NCBI RefSeq assembly: GCF_007120195.1
Contig: NZ_SKOG01000073.1
Coordinates: forward strand, 1 to 59,886
Length of the DNA stretch: 59,886 nucleotides
Source of the DNA: Aquisalimonas sp.
GTDB lineage: Bacteria > Pseudomonadota > Gammaproteobacteria > Nitrococcales > Aquisalimonadaceae
Direction of reading: 5' to 3'
Shown: in pieces, positions 38,961-48,227 of the stretch
Numbering within the stretch: position 1 is the first letter of the stretch
Layout: each line of letters begins with the position of its first letter
Made by a program: the position numbers and the translations under genes
The notes under the pieces: generated by a model
What the model was told of the DNA's origin: nothing
Database searches by the model: none
What the model saw: only the letters and a program-made list of their open reading frames with translations

Positions 38961-40106
38961 ATGGGCCCCCTCAAAGGCATCCGTGTTGTCGAAATGGCAG
39001 GCATCGGCCCTGGCCCATTCTGCGGGATGATGCTCGCGGACATGGGGGCGGAGGTATTGCGAATCGATCGCCTGGGCGCGGCTGCATTGCCGGTGGACGA
39101 TCCGGTCACCGCCCGGGGCCGGCGCTCCGTGGCACTGGACTTGAAACACCCCGCCGGCGCCGGCACCGTGCTGCAACTGCTCGAGCAGGCCGATATCCTG
39201 CTGGAAGGCTACCGTCCCGGCGTGATGGAACGCCTGGGCCTTGGGCCGGAGCCCTGCATGGAGCGCAACCCGCAGCTCGTCTACGGTCGCATGACGGGGT
39301 GGGGCCAGGACGGCCCCCTCGCCCAGGCGGCAGGGCACGACCTCAACTACATCGCCCTTTCCGGCGCGCTGCACGGTATCGGCCGCGCGGGCGAACGCCC
39401 GGTGCCCCCCCTGAACCTGGTGGGCGACTACGGCGGCGGTGCCATGATGCTCGCCTTCGGCGTCGTCTGTGCGGTGCTCGAAGCGCGCCAGTCCGGCAAG
39501 GGCCAAGTGGTGGACGCCGCCATGACCGACGGCTCCTCGCTGCTCATGAGTCTCTTCCACGGCCTCAAGGCCCAGGGATTGTGGAGCAGCGCGCGCGGCA
39601 CCAATCTGCTCGATGGCGGCGCCCCCTTCTACGACACGTACCCCTGCGCCGACGGCCGCCACATCAGCATCGGCGCACTGGAACCACAGTTCTACCGGGA
39701 ACTGCTCGAGCGCATCGGCCTCACCGGCGTCCCGGAGTGCGCGGAGCAAATGAACCAGAAGCACTGGCCCGCCATGCGCCAGCGCTTCGCGGCCGTCTTC
39801 GCCAGCAGAACCCGCGAGGAATGGTGCGAATTGCTCGAAGGCACGGACGTCTGCTTTGCCCCGGTACTGGACATGGATGAGGCCCCCGACCACTCCCACA
39901 ATCGGGCCCGCGGCACGTTCGTGCACCACGACGGCATGACCCAGGCGGCTCCCGCTCCGCGATTCTCCCGCACCCGCCCAGAACTCACCACCGGTGCCCG
40001 GAGGCCCGGCGAGGACACCGAGGCCGCCCTGGCGGACTGGGGCGTGGATGCGACAACGATCGGCGAACTGCTCGAGCTGGGTGTGTGCAGAGTCCCGACC
40101 GGGTAA
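38961..40106 (+). CDS. Alpha-methylacyl-CoA racemase (CaiB/BaiF family)
   Basis: A 381-residue family III CoA-transferase-like racemase. His126, Asp156 and Glu241 fall at exactly the catalytic positions of Mycobacterium MCR, arguing for racemase and not CoA-transferase activity. It inverts (2R)-methylacyl-CoA to (2S) so that acyl-CoA dehydrogenases can act. The ATG at 38961 follows GGAGG; the open frame to 38838 has no similarity. It leads to the thiolase gene after 249 bp, in which I see no gene. Confidence 0.9.
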   Translation: MGPLKGIRVVEMAGIGPGPFCGMMLADMGAEVLRIDRLGAAALPVDDPVTARGRRSVALDLKHPAGAGTVLQLLEQADILLEGYRPGVMERLGLGPEPCMERNPQLVYGRMTGWGQDGPLAQAAGHDLNYIALSGALHGIGRAGERPVPPLNLVGDYGGGAMMLAFGVVCAVLEARQSGKGQVVDAAMTDGSSLLMSLFHGLKAQGLWSSARGTNLLDGGAPFYDTYPCADGRHISIGALEPQFYRELLERIGLTGVPECAEQMNQKHWPAMRQRFAAVFASRTREEWCELLEGTDVCFAPVLDMDEAPDHSHNRARGTFVHHDGMTQAAPAPRFSRTRPELTTGARRPGEDTEAALADWGVDATTIGELLELGVCRVPTG

Positions 40107-40355
40107 TGCATCTGGACGGGGGCACGAGCCGGGTCGACAATACCAGGAGGAGCGCCCTGGCCGGTCCGTGTCTCTCCAGGGGCACGGTGCGGGGCGCATC
40201 CTGTGATGACCGGCTGGCTGCGGCCAGATGGGATGCTGTCGCGTGAACAGCGGCGCATCGGCCGCTTGACTGTGCGCAAAGGACTCGAGCCGCGCCCCAC
40301 GACCAGCCGCAACACGCAAACACCGGGCAGCCAGCCCGCCACCAGGAGAACTGGA

Positions 40356-41543
40356 ATGCAGGACGATCCGATTGTTATTGTCGGTAGCGCACGCACCCCC
40401 ATGGGGGGGCTGATGGGCGATCTCTCCGGCGTGGCCGCCACCGAGCTGGGCAGCCGCAGCATCGCCGCGGCCCTGGAACGCGCCGGCGTGCCTTTCGATG
40501 CCGTGGACGAGGTGTTCATGGGCAACGTCCTCCCTGCCGGCCTCGGCCAGGCCCCCGCCCGGCAGGCCGCGCTCGGTGCCGGACTGCCCCAGTCCGTCCC
40601 CTGCACCACCGTCAGCAAGGTTTGCGGCTCTGGCATGCGCGCGACCATGTTCGCCCACGACGTGCTTGCCCTTGGCCGCGGCCGCGTCACCGTCGCCGGC
40701 GGCATGGAAAACATGTCCCGCGCACCGTACCTGCTCGACAAGGCCCGCGGCGGCTACCGGCTCGGTCACGGCAAAATCACCGACCACATGTTCTTCGACG
40801 GCCTGGAGGACGCCTATGAGAAAGGCGAGCTGATGGGCCGCTTCGCTGAGCGCTGCGTCAGGCATTTCGGCTTCAGCCGCGAGGGCCAGGATGACTACGC
40901 CGAGGCCTCCCTGCGACGCGCACGCAAGGCCTCCGAGGATGGCACCTTCGAGGCCGAGATCACGCCGATTACCATCAAGGAGCGCCGCGGCGAGCGCTCC
41001 ATCAGCCGCGACGAGCAGCCCTGGAATGCCGCCCCGGAAAAACTGCGCACGCTGAAGCCGGCCTTCGACCCCCAAGGCACTGTGACCGCGGCGAACGCCA
41101 GCTCCATCTCCGACGGCGCCGCGGCGCTGGTGCTCATGCCACGCAGCGAAGCCGACAGGCGCGGCCTGGCACCGCTGGCCGTCATACGCGGCCAGGCCAG
41201 CCACGCGCGCGAGCCGCAGTGGTTTACCACCGCGCCCGTGGGGGCGATTAGCCAGTTGCTGGAACACGTGGGCTGGTCGGCCCATGAGGTGGATCTCTAC
41301 GAGATCAACGAGGCCTTCGCCGTGGTGGTCATGGCCGCCATGAAGGAACTGAGCCTCTCCCACGACGCGGTGAACGTCCACGGCGGCGCCTGCGCCCTGG
41401 GCCATCCGATCGGCGCCTCCGGCGCGCGCATCATCGTCACGCTGTTGAACGCGCTGCAACAACATGGGTTGAAAAAAGGCGTGGCATCGCTGTGCATCGG
41501 CGGCGGCGAAGCGACCGCCGTCGCCGTGGAGCGGCTGATCTGA
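40356..41543 (+). CDS. Acetyl-CoA C-acyltransferase (thiolase)
   Basis: A 395-residue thiolase. The nucleophile is Cys90 (SKVCGSGMRA), with the NEAFA loop, the base in GHPIGASGAR and the C-terminal Cys in CIGGGEATA. It cleaves 3-oxoacyl-CoA, or 2-methyl-3-oxoacyl-CoA, to acetyl- or propionyl-CoA. The ATG at 40356 has AGGAG 7 bases upstream; the earlier ATG at 40203 is unsupported. It is convergent with the crotonase gene across a hairpin. Confidence 0.92.
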   Translation: MQDDPIVIVGSARTPMGGLMGDLSGVAATELGSRSIAAALERAGVPFDAVDEVFMGNVLPAGLGQAPARQAALGAGLPQSVPCTTVSKVCGSGMRATMFAHDVLALGRGRVTVAGGMENMSRAPYLLDKARGGYRLGHGKITDHMFFDGLEDAYEKGELMGRFAERCVRHFGFSREGQDDYAEASLRRARKASEDGTFEAEITPITIKERRGERSISRDEQPWNAAPEKLRTLKPAFDPQGTVTAANASSISDGAAALVLMPRSEADRRGLAPLAVIRGQASHAREPQWFTTAPVGAISQLLEHVGWSAHEVDLYEINEAFAVVVMAAMKELSLSHDAVNVHGGACALGHPIGASGARIIVTLLNALQQHGLKKGVASLCIGGGEATAVAVERLI

Positions 41544-41617
41544 GCCGGACATCCTGGCGGCGCGCGAGCGGGTCGCTCTCACCGGGGGCAGCGGGACACC
41601 GGCTCGGGTCCGGGCGT

Positions 41618-41649
41618 CAGGTGCACCCGCCGAAGGCGTCATGCACCTG
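41618..41649. terminator. Hairpin between convergent thiolase and crotonase genes
   Basis: CAGGTGCA (41618-41625) pairs with TGCACCTG (41642-41649); inside, CGCC and GGCG close on a GAA loop. It lies 75 bp after the thiolase stop and 55 bp after the crotonase stop. Confidence 0.5.
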
Positions 41650-41703
41650 CCACTTCCGGTGGCGCTGGGGTCGATCGCCGGCACGTCGATGTCCATCGCT
41701 GCC

Positions 41704-42510
41704 TCACAGATCGCCGAAGTCCCCATGGCGGCCATGGCCGCGGGCGAATCGCGCGGCTCCGGCGACCCCTTCCCCGCGCAGGGCACACAGGCCACGCTCG
41801 TATTCGCCACGCAACGCCTCACCCACCGGCTGCCCGTGCTGCGCGTAGACGGACGCCCGGTCCATGCGCAAGCACAACTGTGGGAAACGGGTGAGTTCCC
41901 GGGCCAGGGTTTCGGCCGCGGCGCGCGCCTGACCATCCGGGACGACACGGTTGCACAGCCCCATGGCGTACGCCTCGTCGGCCTCGACGGTGCGCCCGGT
42001 GAGAATGAGGTCCAGGGCGCGGCCAAGCCCGACAATCTGCGGCAGCCGAACAGTGCCTCCGTCGATGAGCGGGACACCCCAGCGCCGGCAATAGACCCCA
42101 AAACGGGCGCTGGCTTCCATCACCCGAAGATCACACCACAGCGCCAGTTCCATGCCACCGGCCACCGCATACCCGGAGACGGCGGCGATCACCGGCTTAC
42201 TCAGGCCCAGCCGCGATGGCCCCATGGGGCCCGGCAAACCGGTGATTGTATCCGTGTCGCCGGGCGGCTCCAGCTCACTGAGATAGCCCCCCAGGGCACC
42301 GGTGGACACGGCCTTGAGGTCCGCCCCGGCACAGAAGGTGCCGTTGTCGCCGAACAACACGGCGACACTGGCCGCGTCGTCCGCCTCGAAATCCAGGAAT
42401 GCACGGTACAACGCCCGTGCGGTCTCCGGATCAACGGCGTTGCGGCTGTGGCGCCGATCCAGGATCACCGTGGTGACCCCGTCACGTGTTTCGCAGCGCA
42501 CTGTGCTCAT
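41704..42510 (-). CDS. Crotonase-family protein (divergent enoyl-CoA hydratase/isomerase)
   Basis: A 268-residue crotonase. The oxyanion hole is seen in FCAGADLKAV and VAGGMELALW, with a Glu at the first catalytic position. The second catalytic Glu of true hydratases (PEIxIG) is replaced in YCRRWGVPLIDGGT, so simple hydratase activity is unlikely. An isomerase, hydrolase or dehalogenase-type reaction is possible. Its start overlaps mmsB by 4 bases, and it ends the valine run. Confidence 0.8.
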   Translation of the reverse strand: MSTVRCETRDGVTTVILDRRHSRNAVDPETARALYRAFLDFEADDAASVAVLFGDNGTFCAGADLKAVSTGALGGYLSELEPPGDTDTITGLPGPMGPSRLGLSKPVIAAVSGYAVAGGMELALWCDLRVMEASARFGVYCRRWGVPLIDGGTVRLPQIVGLGRALDLILTGRTVEADEAYAMGLCNRVVPDGQARAAAETLARELTRFPQLCLRMDRASVYAQHGQPVGEALRGEYERGLCALRGEGVAGAARFARGHGRHGDFGDL

Positions 42511-43409
42511 TGCGACGGACGTCCACCGTGTTGCAGGAACTCGATGACGCTGGAAAAATCCTTATGACCATTGCCCGCGGCGTCATGCAGCGTGTAGATC
42601 GTGCGCGCGAGTGCCCCTAGCGGTGTTGCCTTGCCGTCCTTGAGCGCGGCCTCCATGGCGAGGCCCAGATCCTTAAGCATGAGCGCCGTGCCGAAGCCAC
42701 CGGTATACCCCCTGGACGCCGGGGTGCCATCCATGGCGTCAGGATGCGGATTGTAGCCGTTCAGCACCCAGTTGCCACCGGAACTCTGCTGCATGATCTC
42801 GGAAAGGGCTTTCGGATCCAGGCCCTCGGCGATGCCGAGGTTGATCGCCTCGGAGGTGCCGATCATGCTGATGGCGAGCAGCATGTTGTTGCACATCTTC
42901 GCCACCTGCCCGGCACCGGCAGGGCCGGCATGGAAAACCGCCCGCCCCATCATGTCGAGAATGGGCCGTGCCTGTTCCACCGGCCCGGTCTCGCCGCCAA
43001 CCATGAAGATGAGCTTCCCCGCCTCGGCCCCGGCGACGCCACCGGAGACCGGGGCATCGATCATGGGGCAACCGGCCTTGTCCGCCTCAGCGGCGACGGC
43101 ACGGGTGGTATCCGCATCGATGGTGCTGGAGTCCACCAGCAACGTTCCCTTGGCGACCGATGCCAGCAGCCCACCGCTGCCCTGGTAGAGATCACGCACA
43201 TGCTTGCCCGCGGGCAGCATGGAAATCACCACCTCAACCCCGCTTGCCGCTTCCCCGGCACTGGCACAGCCTTTCGCTCCTGCGCCAGTGAGCCGCGCCA
43301 CAGCCTCCGCCGAAAGATCGAACCCTTGCACGGTATGGCCGCCCTTGACCAGATTAGCGGCCATGGGGCCGCCCATGTTGCCCAGTCCGATAAAACCGAT
43401 CGTCGCCAT
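42507..43409 (-). CDS. mmsB: 3-hydroxyisobutyrate dehydrogenase
   Basis: A 300-residue NAD enzyme that oxidises 3-hydroxyisobutyrate to methylmalonate semialdehyde in valine breakdown. It has the Rossmann motif FIGLGNMGGPMAANL, the substrate motif DAPVSGGVAGAEAGKL and the catalytic Lys in AGQVAKMCNNM. Its product feeds mmsA, encoded upstream on the same strand. It lies 68 bp after the HIBYL-CoA hydrolase gene. Confidence 0.94.
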   Translation of the reverse strand: MATIGFIGLGNMGGPMAANLVKGGHTVQGFDLSAEAVARLTGAGAKGCASAGEAASGVEVVISMLPAGKHVRDLYQGSGGLLASVAKGTLLVDSSTIDADTTRAVAAEADKAGCPMIDAPVSGGVAGAEAGKLIFMVGGETGPVEQARPILDMMGRAVFHAGPAGAGQVAKMCNNMLLAISMIGTSEAINLGIAEGLDPKALSEIMQQSSGGNWVLNGYNPHPDAMDGTPASRGYTGGFGTALMLKDLGLAMEAALKDGKATPLGALARTIYTLHDAAGNGHKDFSSVIEFLQHGGRPSQ

Positions 43410-43477
43410 GGGATATTCTCTCCTCCGGGCCGTTTTATTGAGGGGGGCCTCCGGCCGACCGGCGCCCTGCCTTTGTG

Positions 43478-44602
43478 TTAGAGATCCGCCAGCGGGTGGG
43501 TATGGTAATCCGCCGGCAGCGTGAAATGCGCGTCGACGACCGCCTCGGAGACCTCCGCCAGTGACGGCACCGACCAGGACGGATTCCGGTCCTTGTCGAT
43601 GAGCAGCGCCCGGGCACCCTCACGGAAATCCGGGCCGCGCGATGCCTGCACGGCGATCCGCAGCTCGCGCTGAAAACACGCCGCAAGCGACAGGTGCCTG
43701 CCGCCCCGATACTGTCTGTCGAAGACGGCCTGGGAGACGGGACAGCCGCGCTTGAGGCCCTCAGCCGCAGACTTGAGCCATTCCTCGGTCTGCGCGCCGC
43801 GGTTGATGGCCTCGATGACGGCCGCGGGCGTGGCATGGTCGGTGAGCGCCTGGATCCGGGCAAAGCGGTCCATGAGTGGCGTCCCGCCGGTGGCGTCCTT
43901 ATCGCGCCAGATTCCGCCCAGCACCTGACTGGCGGTCTCGTGGCGCTCCCGCGCCATGCGACCCCAGCTGGCGGCGGCGAGCGCGTCGACGACGCGCTCG
44001 CGCTGGTCTGACTGGATGACGTAGTTGCCAAGCCCCACGGCAAAGATGTCCGTGGCGAAAATATGCTCACCGGTCAGGCCCAGGTAATAGCCCAGGCGCC
44101 CTGGCATGCGGTTGAGGAAGAACGTACCGCCGACGTCCGGGAACAGGCCGAGGGCCATTTCGGGCATGGCAAGCCGCGAGCGCTCGGTCACGATCCCGTG
44201 ACTGGCCCCGGCCAGCAGACCGACGCCGCCTCCCATGATGATGCCTTCCCCCCAACAGACAATGGGCTTTGGAAAGGTATGCAGGGTGTAATCCAACCGG
44301 TACTCCGAGGTGAAGAACTGCTCGGCCACCGGGCAGGGGTCGCCCACCGCGCGCTGGCGCATATCGTCGTAGAGGCCCACCACATCGCCGCCAGCGCAGA
44401 ATGCTTTGCCGCCGGTGCCCTCCAGGAACACCGCCGCCACCGTGTCATCGCCTGCCCATTCCTCCAGGGCCGGCTGCAGCCGATCGATCATGGCCTGGCT
44501 CAGGGCATTCAGGGCCCTCTCGGCATTCAGCCGCACCCGCATCAGGCGCTGGCCGTCGCCCGTCGGTACAGCTTCAATGACAACAGGCGCATCGGCCGCC
44601 AT
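43478..44602 (-). CDS. 3-hydroxyisobutyryl-CoA hydrolase
   Basis: A 374-residue crotonase-fold hydrolase that removes CoA from 3-hydroxyisobutyryl-CoA, which limits toxic methacrylyl-CoA. It shows FCAGGDVVGLY, GEGIIMGGGVGLL and PEMALGLFPDVGGTFFLNRM, all diagnostic of HIBCH. The start at 44602 overlaps the preceding stop as TGATG, with GGAGG 8 bases upstream; the GTG at 44617 is rejected. Confidence 0.93.
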   Translation of the reverse strand: MAADAPVVIEAVPTGDGQRLMRVRLNAERALNALSQAMIDRLQPALEEWAGDDTVAAVFLEGTGGKAFCAGGDVVGLYDDMRQRAVGDPCPVAEQFFTSEYRLDYTLHTFPKPIVCWGEGIIMGGGVGLLAGASHGIVTERSRLAMPEMALGLFPDVGGTFFLNRMPGRLGYYLGLTGEHIFATDIFAVGLGNYVIQSDQRERVVDALAAASWGRMARERHETASQVLGGIWRDKDATGGTPLMDRFARIQALTDHATPAAVIEAINRGAQTEEWLKSAAEGLKRGCPVSQAVFDRQYRGGRHLSLAACFQRELRIAVQASRGPDFREGARALLIDKDRNPSWSVPSLAEVSEAVVDAHFTLPADYHTHPLADL

Positions 44603-45378
44603 CAGCGATTCCTCCACTGCGGCTCACGCTTCTCCACAAAGGCGGCCATGCCCTCCTTTTGATCCTCGGTGGCGAACACGGAATGGAACACGCGCCGCTC
44701 GAAGCGCACCCCTTCGGAGAGCGTGGTCTCGTAGCTGCGGTTGACGGCTTCCTTCGCCATGCTAACCGCGACCCGCGAGAGCCCGGCGATCCGCTCGGCC
44801 GTCTTCATGGCCTCGTCCAGCAGCTGGTCGGCCGGAACCACGCGGCTGACCAGCCCGGAGCGCTCGGCCTCGTCGGCATCCATCATACGACCGGTGAGAC
44901 ACATTTCCATGGCCTTGGATTTACCCACGAAACGGGTCAGACGCTGCGTCCCACCCGCGCCTGGAATGGCCCCGATCTTGATCTCCGGCTGGCCGAACTT
45001 CGCCGTGTCCGCGGCAAGGATGAAATCGCACATCATGGCCAGCTCGCAGCCACCGCCCAGGGCGTAGCCACTGACGGCGGCGATAACGGGCTTGCGGCAG
45101 CGCGTCACGTCTTCCCAGCTCGCGGTAATAAAATCCTCGGTGTAGACATCGGCAAAGCTCTTGCTTTGCATCTCGCTGATGTCAGCACCGGCGGCGAAAG
45201 CCTTGTCGCTGCCGGTAATGACCATCACGGCCACATCGTTGTCCGCCTCGTAGGCCGCCAGCGCCTCGCCCAGCTCCCGCATCAGGGTACTGTTCAGGGC
45301 ATTGAGGACCTTGGGCCGGTTGAGGGTCAGTAGGCCAACGGCACCGCGTTTCTCAGCACGAATGGTTTCAAAAGCCAT
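44602..45378 (-). CDS. Enoyl-CoA hydratase (methacrylyl-CoA hydratase in valine degradation)
   Basis: A 258-residue hydratase with both catalytic glutamates: Glu112 ([11 protein letters not shown]) and Glu132 ([17 protein letters not shown]). Its position between isobutyryl-CoA dehydrogenase and HIBYL-CoA hydrolase points to methacrylyl-CoA, though such enzymes are often broad. It ends with TGATG coupling to the hydrolase. Confidence 0.93.
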   Translation of the reverse strand: MAFETIRAEKRGAVGLLTLNRPKVLNALNSTLMRELGEALAAYEADNDVAVMVITGSDKAFAAGADISEMQSKSFADVYTEDFITASWEDVTRCRKPVIAAVSGYALGGGCELAMMCDFILAADTAKFGQPEIKIGAIPGAGGTQRLTRFVGKSKAMEMCLTGRMMDADEAERSGLVSRVVPADQLLDEAMKTAERIAGLSRVAVSMAKEAVNRSYETTLSEGVRFERRVFHSVFATEDQKEGMAAFVEKREPQWRNR

Positions 45379-45429
45379 GATGTCCCCAGTCTCGGTTAGT
45401 AAATGGTGCTGCCGAGGCCACCCGCCGCC

Positions 45430-46590
45430 TCAGGCGAGAAGGTTCTCGCTGCCCGGCGCCAGCAGGCGCCGGGCGATGATCACGCGCATGATTTCGTTGG
45501 TCCCTTCGAGTATCTGATGCACGCGCACGTCGCGGACATGGCGCTCCAAGGGGTATTCCCGAATGTAGCCGTAACCGCCGTGGATCTGCAGCGCCTCGTT
45601 GCAGATGCGAAAGCCGAGGTCGGTGGCCAGGCGCTTGGCCATGGCACAATACGTGCTGGCCTCCGGATGCTTGGCATCCAGGCGCGCAGCGCCCAGACGC
45701 ACCATCTGCCGGGCGGCCACCAGCTCCGTGGCCATGTCCGCCAGCTTGAACTGCACGCCCTGGAATTCGCTAATGACCCGGCCGAACTGCTTGCGCTCGC
45801 GGGCGTAACGCAGGGATGCGTCCAGGGCGGCGGCGGCCGTGCCCACGGAGCAGGTGGCAACATTGAGCCGCCCGCCGTCGAGGCCGCGCATGGCGATCTT
45901 GAAGCCCTCGCCCTCCGCGCCCAGGCGGTTGGCAGCCGGCACGTAGACGTCCTCAAAGGTAATGCCACGGGTGGGCTGGCTGTTCCAGCCCATCTTGCCT
46001 TCCTTACGCCCGTAGGTAATACCGTCCGAATCGGCCGGCACGGCGAAGGCGGTCACCCCGGAGGGGCCACTGCCCCCGGTGCGCGCCATGACCACCAGCA
46101 GGTCGGTCTCGCCGGCGCCGGAGATAAACGCCTTGCTGCCGTTGAGGCGGTAACCATCGCCATCGCGCGCCGCCTTGGTCCGCAGGGAGGCGGCATCGGA
46201 ACCGGCCCCCGGCTCGGTCAAGCAGTAGGAGGCGAGCATGTCGCCGCTAGTAAGCTGCGGGCACCAGCTCTCGCGTACCGCCCCCGTGCCAAAGGTCGCG
46301 ACCATCCAGGTCGCCATGTTGTGGATGGTGATGTAGGCCGTGGTGGACGTACAGCCGCCGGCCAGCGCCTCGAAGATAATGGTGGCGTCGAGCCGCGAGA
46401 GTCCGAGGCCACCGACGTCTTCCGGGCAGTAGACACCACAGAAGCCCAGTTCCCCGGCCAGCCGCAGGGTCTCCACCGGGAAAACGCACTGCTCGTCCCA
46501 CCGTGCCGCATTGGGCGCGAGTTCGCGATGGGCGAACTCGCGCGCGGTCTCCTGGAATGCGAGCTGGTCGTCGTTGAGTTCGAAATCCAT
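45430..46590 (-). CDS. Isobutyryl-CoA (short branched-chain) dehydrogenase
   Basis: A 386-residue acyl-CoA dehydrogenase. The signatures are CLTEPGAGSDA, the FAD loop IHGGYGYIREYP and the catalytic Glu in ILEGTNEIMR. It oxidises isobutyryl-CoA to methacrylyl-CoA; the neighbours mmsA, HIBCH and mmsB support this choice over a generic role. It starts 55 bp after the mmsA stop. Confidence 0.92.
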   Translation of the reverse strand: MDFELNDDQLAFQETAREFAHRELAPNAARWDEQCVFPVETLRLAGELGFCGVYCPEDVGGLGLSRLDATIIFEALAGGCTSTTAYITIHNMATWMVATFGTGAVRESWCPQLTSGDMLASYCLTEPGAGSDAASLRTKAARDGDGYRLNGSKAFISGAGETDLLVVMARTGGSGPSGVTAFAVPADSDGITYGRKEGKMGWNSQPTRGITFEDVYVPAANRLGAEGEGFKIAMRGLDGGRLNVATCSVGTAAAALDASLRYARERKQFGRVISEFQGVQFKLADMATELVAARQMVRLGAARLDAKHPEASTYCAMAKRLATDLGFRICNEALQIHGGYGYIREYPLERHVRDVRVHQILEGTNEIMRVIIARRLLAPGSENLLA

Positions 46591-46645
46591 GCGACCTCCC
46601 GCTCGAACGACGGGGCAGCAGTGGGCGACCGCCGCCCCGACGGTG

Positions 46646-48163
46646 TCACCGCAAGTTGATGGTCATGTTTGGCCCGGTCGGCAGATCGGATTCCGGCCAG
46701 CGGCTGATCACCGTGCGCGTCTCGGTATAAAATCGGATGGCCTGCTTGCCGTAGGCGTGCAGATCACCGAAAAACGAGTGCTTGCCACCGGTGAACGAAA
46801 AGAACGGTGCCGGCACGGGGATGGGCAGGTTCACGCCCACCTGGCCGACCTCGGTCTCGTGCTGGTACTTGCGCGCCGCCGCGCCGGAGCGGGTAAAGAT
46901 GGAGGTGCCGTTGCCGTATGGGTTGGCATTGACCAGCTCAATGGCCTCCTCGAGGGTGTCCACGTGCATGCACAACAGGGCCGGGCCGAAGATCTCTTCC
47001 TTGTAGACCGTCATGTCAGTGGTGACCTCGTCGATCAGGGTCGGCCCCACCCAGTTGCCATGCGGGTAGCCATCAACGGTGCAGCCACGGCCGTCCAGCA
47101 GGAGCTTTGCGCCTTCCGCCTCGGCGGTACCGATGAGCCGCTCCACGCGTTCCTTGGCCGCGGGGCTGATCAGCGGGCCGAAGGCGGCGTCCGGGTCACT
47201 GGACGGTCCGGGGCGGATGCTGCTCACCGCCTCGCGGATTCCATCCATCCAGCCGCGGGTCTCCTCGCCCACGAACACCGCCGTGGAGATGGCCATACAG
47301 CGCTGGCCGGCCGCGCCGCAGGAGGCCCCCACAAGCTGGTTGATCACCTGCTCCTTGTTGGCATCGGGCATGACCACCATGTGGTTCTTGGCCCCGCCCA
47401 TGGCCTGCACGCGCTTGAGGTTATGCGTCCCCGTCCGGTAGACGTGGGTCGCCACCGGCACGGAGCCGACAAAGGAGATCGCCTTGGTGGCCGGGTGCTC
47501 GAGAATATGATCCACCTGCTCCTTGCGACCATGCACCACCTGCAGCGTTCCTGCAGGGAAGCCCGCCTCATGAAAGAGTTCCGCCAGGCGGGTCGGGGTC
47601 AAGGGGTCCTGCTCCGAGGGCTTGAGCACAAAGGTGTTGCCGCAGGTCACCGCCAGAGGGTACATCCACAGCGGGATCATGGCCGGGAAGTTGAAGGGCG
47701 TGATCCCGGCGCACACCCCAATGGGATGGACCATGCTGTGGGTATCCACGCTGTTGGCGACGTTCTCCGTCGTCTCGCCCATCATGAGCGTGGGCATGCT
47801 GCAGCCGTGCTCCACCACCTCGATGCCGCGCCAGACATCGCCCTTGGCATCGGCCATGGTCTTGCCCGTCTCCCGCGCAAGGATCTCGGCAAGCTCATCG
47901 TGGTGCTGCTTGAGCAGGGCCTGGTAGCGCATGAGGCACCGCGTGCGCTCCTGTACCGGGACATGGCGCCAAGTCTTGAACGCCTCCTCCGCGGCCGCAA
48001 ACGCCTTGTCCATTTCTGCCTTGGTGGTTACCGGCGCGCGGCCGATGACCTCCTGGGTCGCGGGGTTGGTCACGTCGATCCACTCCCCCGTGGTGCTCTG
48101 CACGAACTCGCCATTAATCAGCAACGGCACGCTCTGCGCTGCTGAGTCGCGTACTGTACTCAT
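46646..48163 (-). CDS. mmsA: CoA-acylating methylmalonate-semialdehyde dehydrogenase
   Basis: A 505-residue aldehyde dehydrogenase that converts methylmalonate semialdehyde to propionyl-CoA, the last step of valine breakdown. The catalytic Cys is in [11 protein letters not shown], and the family pattern MGAKNH appears as [14 protein letters not shown]. The ATG at 48163 follows GAGGAG; a GTG-type start at 48178 is rejected. It is the first gene of the valine run, and two hairpins separate it from the PaaK-like gene. Confidence 0.95.
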   Translation of the reverse strand: MSTVRDSAAQSVPLLINGEFVQSTTGEWIDVTNPATQEVIGRAPVTTKAEMDKAFAAAEEAFKTWRHVPVQERTRCLMRYQALLKQHHDELAEILARETGKTMADAKGDVWRGIEVVEHGCSMPTLMMGETTENVANSVDTHSMVHPIGVCAGITPFNFPAMIPLWMYPLAVTCGNTFVLKPSEQDPLTPTRLAELFHEAGFPAGTLQVVHGRKEQVDHILEHPATKAISFVGSVPVATHVYRTGTHNLKRVQAMGGAKNHMVVMPDANKEQVINQLVGASCGAAGQRCMAISTAVFVGEETRGWMDGIREAVSSIRPGPSSDPDAAFGPLISPAAKERVERLIGTAEAEGAKLLLDGRGCTVDGYPHGNWVGPTLIDEVTTDMTVYKEEIFGPALLCMHVDTLEEAIELVNANPYGNGTSIFTRSGAAARKYQHETEVGQVGVNLPIPVPAPFFSFTGGKHSFFGDLHAYGKQAIRFYTETRTVISRWPESDLPTGPNMTINLR

Positions 48164-48177
48164 AGTCTCTCCTCGCA

Positions 48178-48213
48178 CCCTGCCTCTGCAGGGATTGGCT
48201 GCTGACAGTCAGC
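48178..48213 (-). promoter_or_regulatory. Paired hairpins in the mmsA leader
   Basis: On the minus strand a short palindrome GCTGAC-T-GTCAGC (48201-48213) is followed by CCCTGC-AGAG-GCAGGG (48178-48193), and then the mmsA ribosome site. Together they could be an attenuator, a processing site or a terminator for the upstream ABC unit. Confidence 0.4.
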
Positions 48214-48227
48214 GACAGCGGTGAGGC

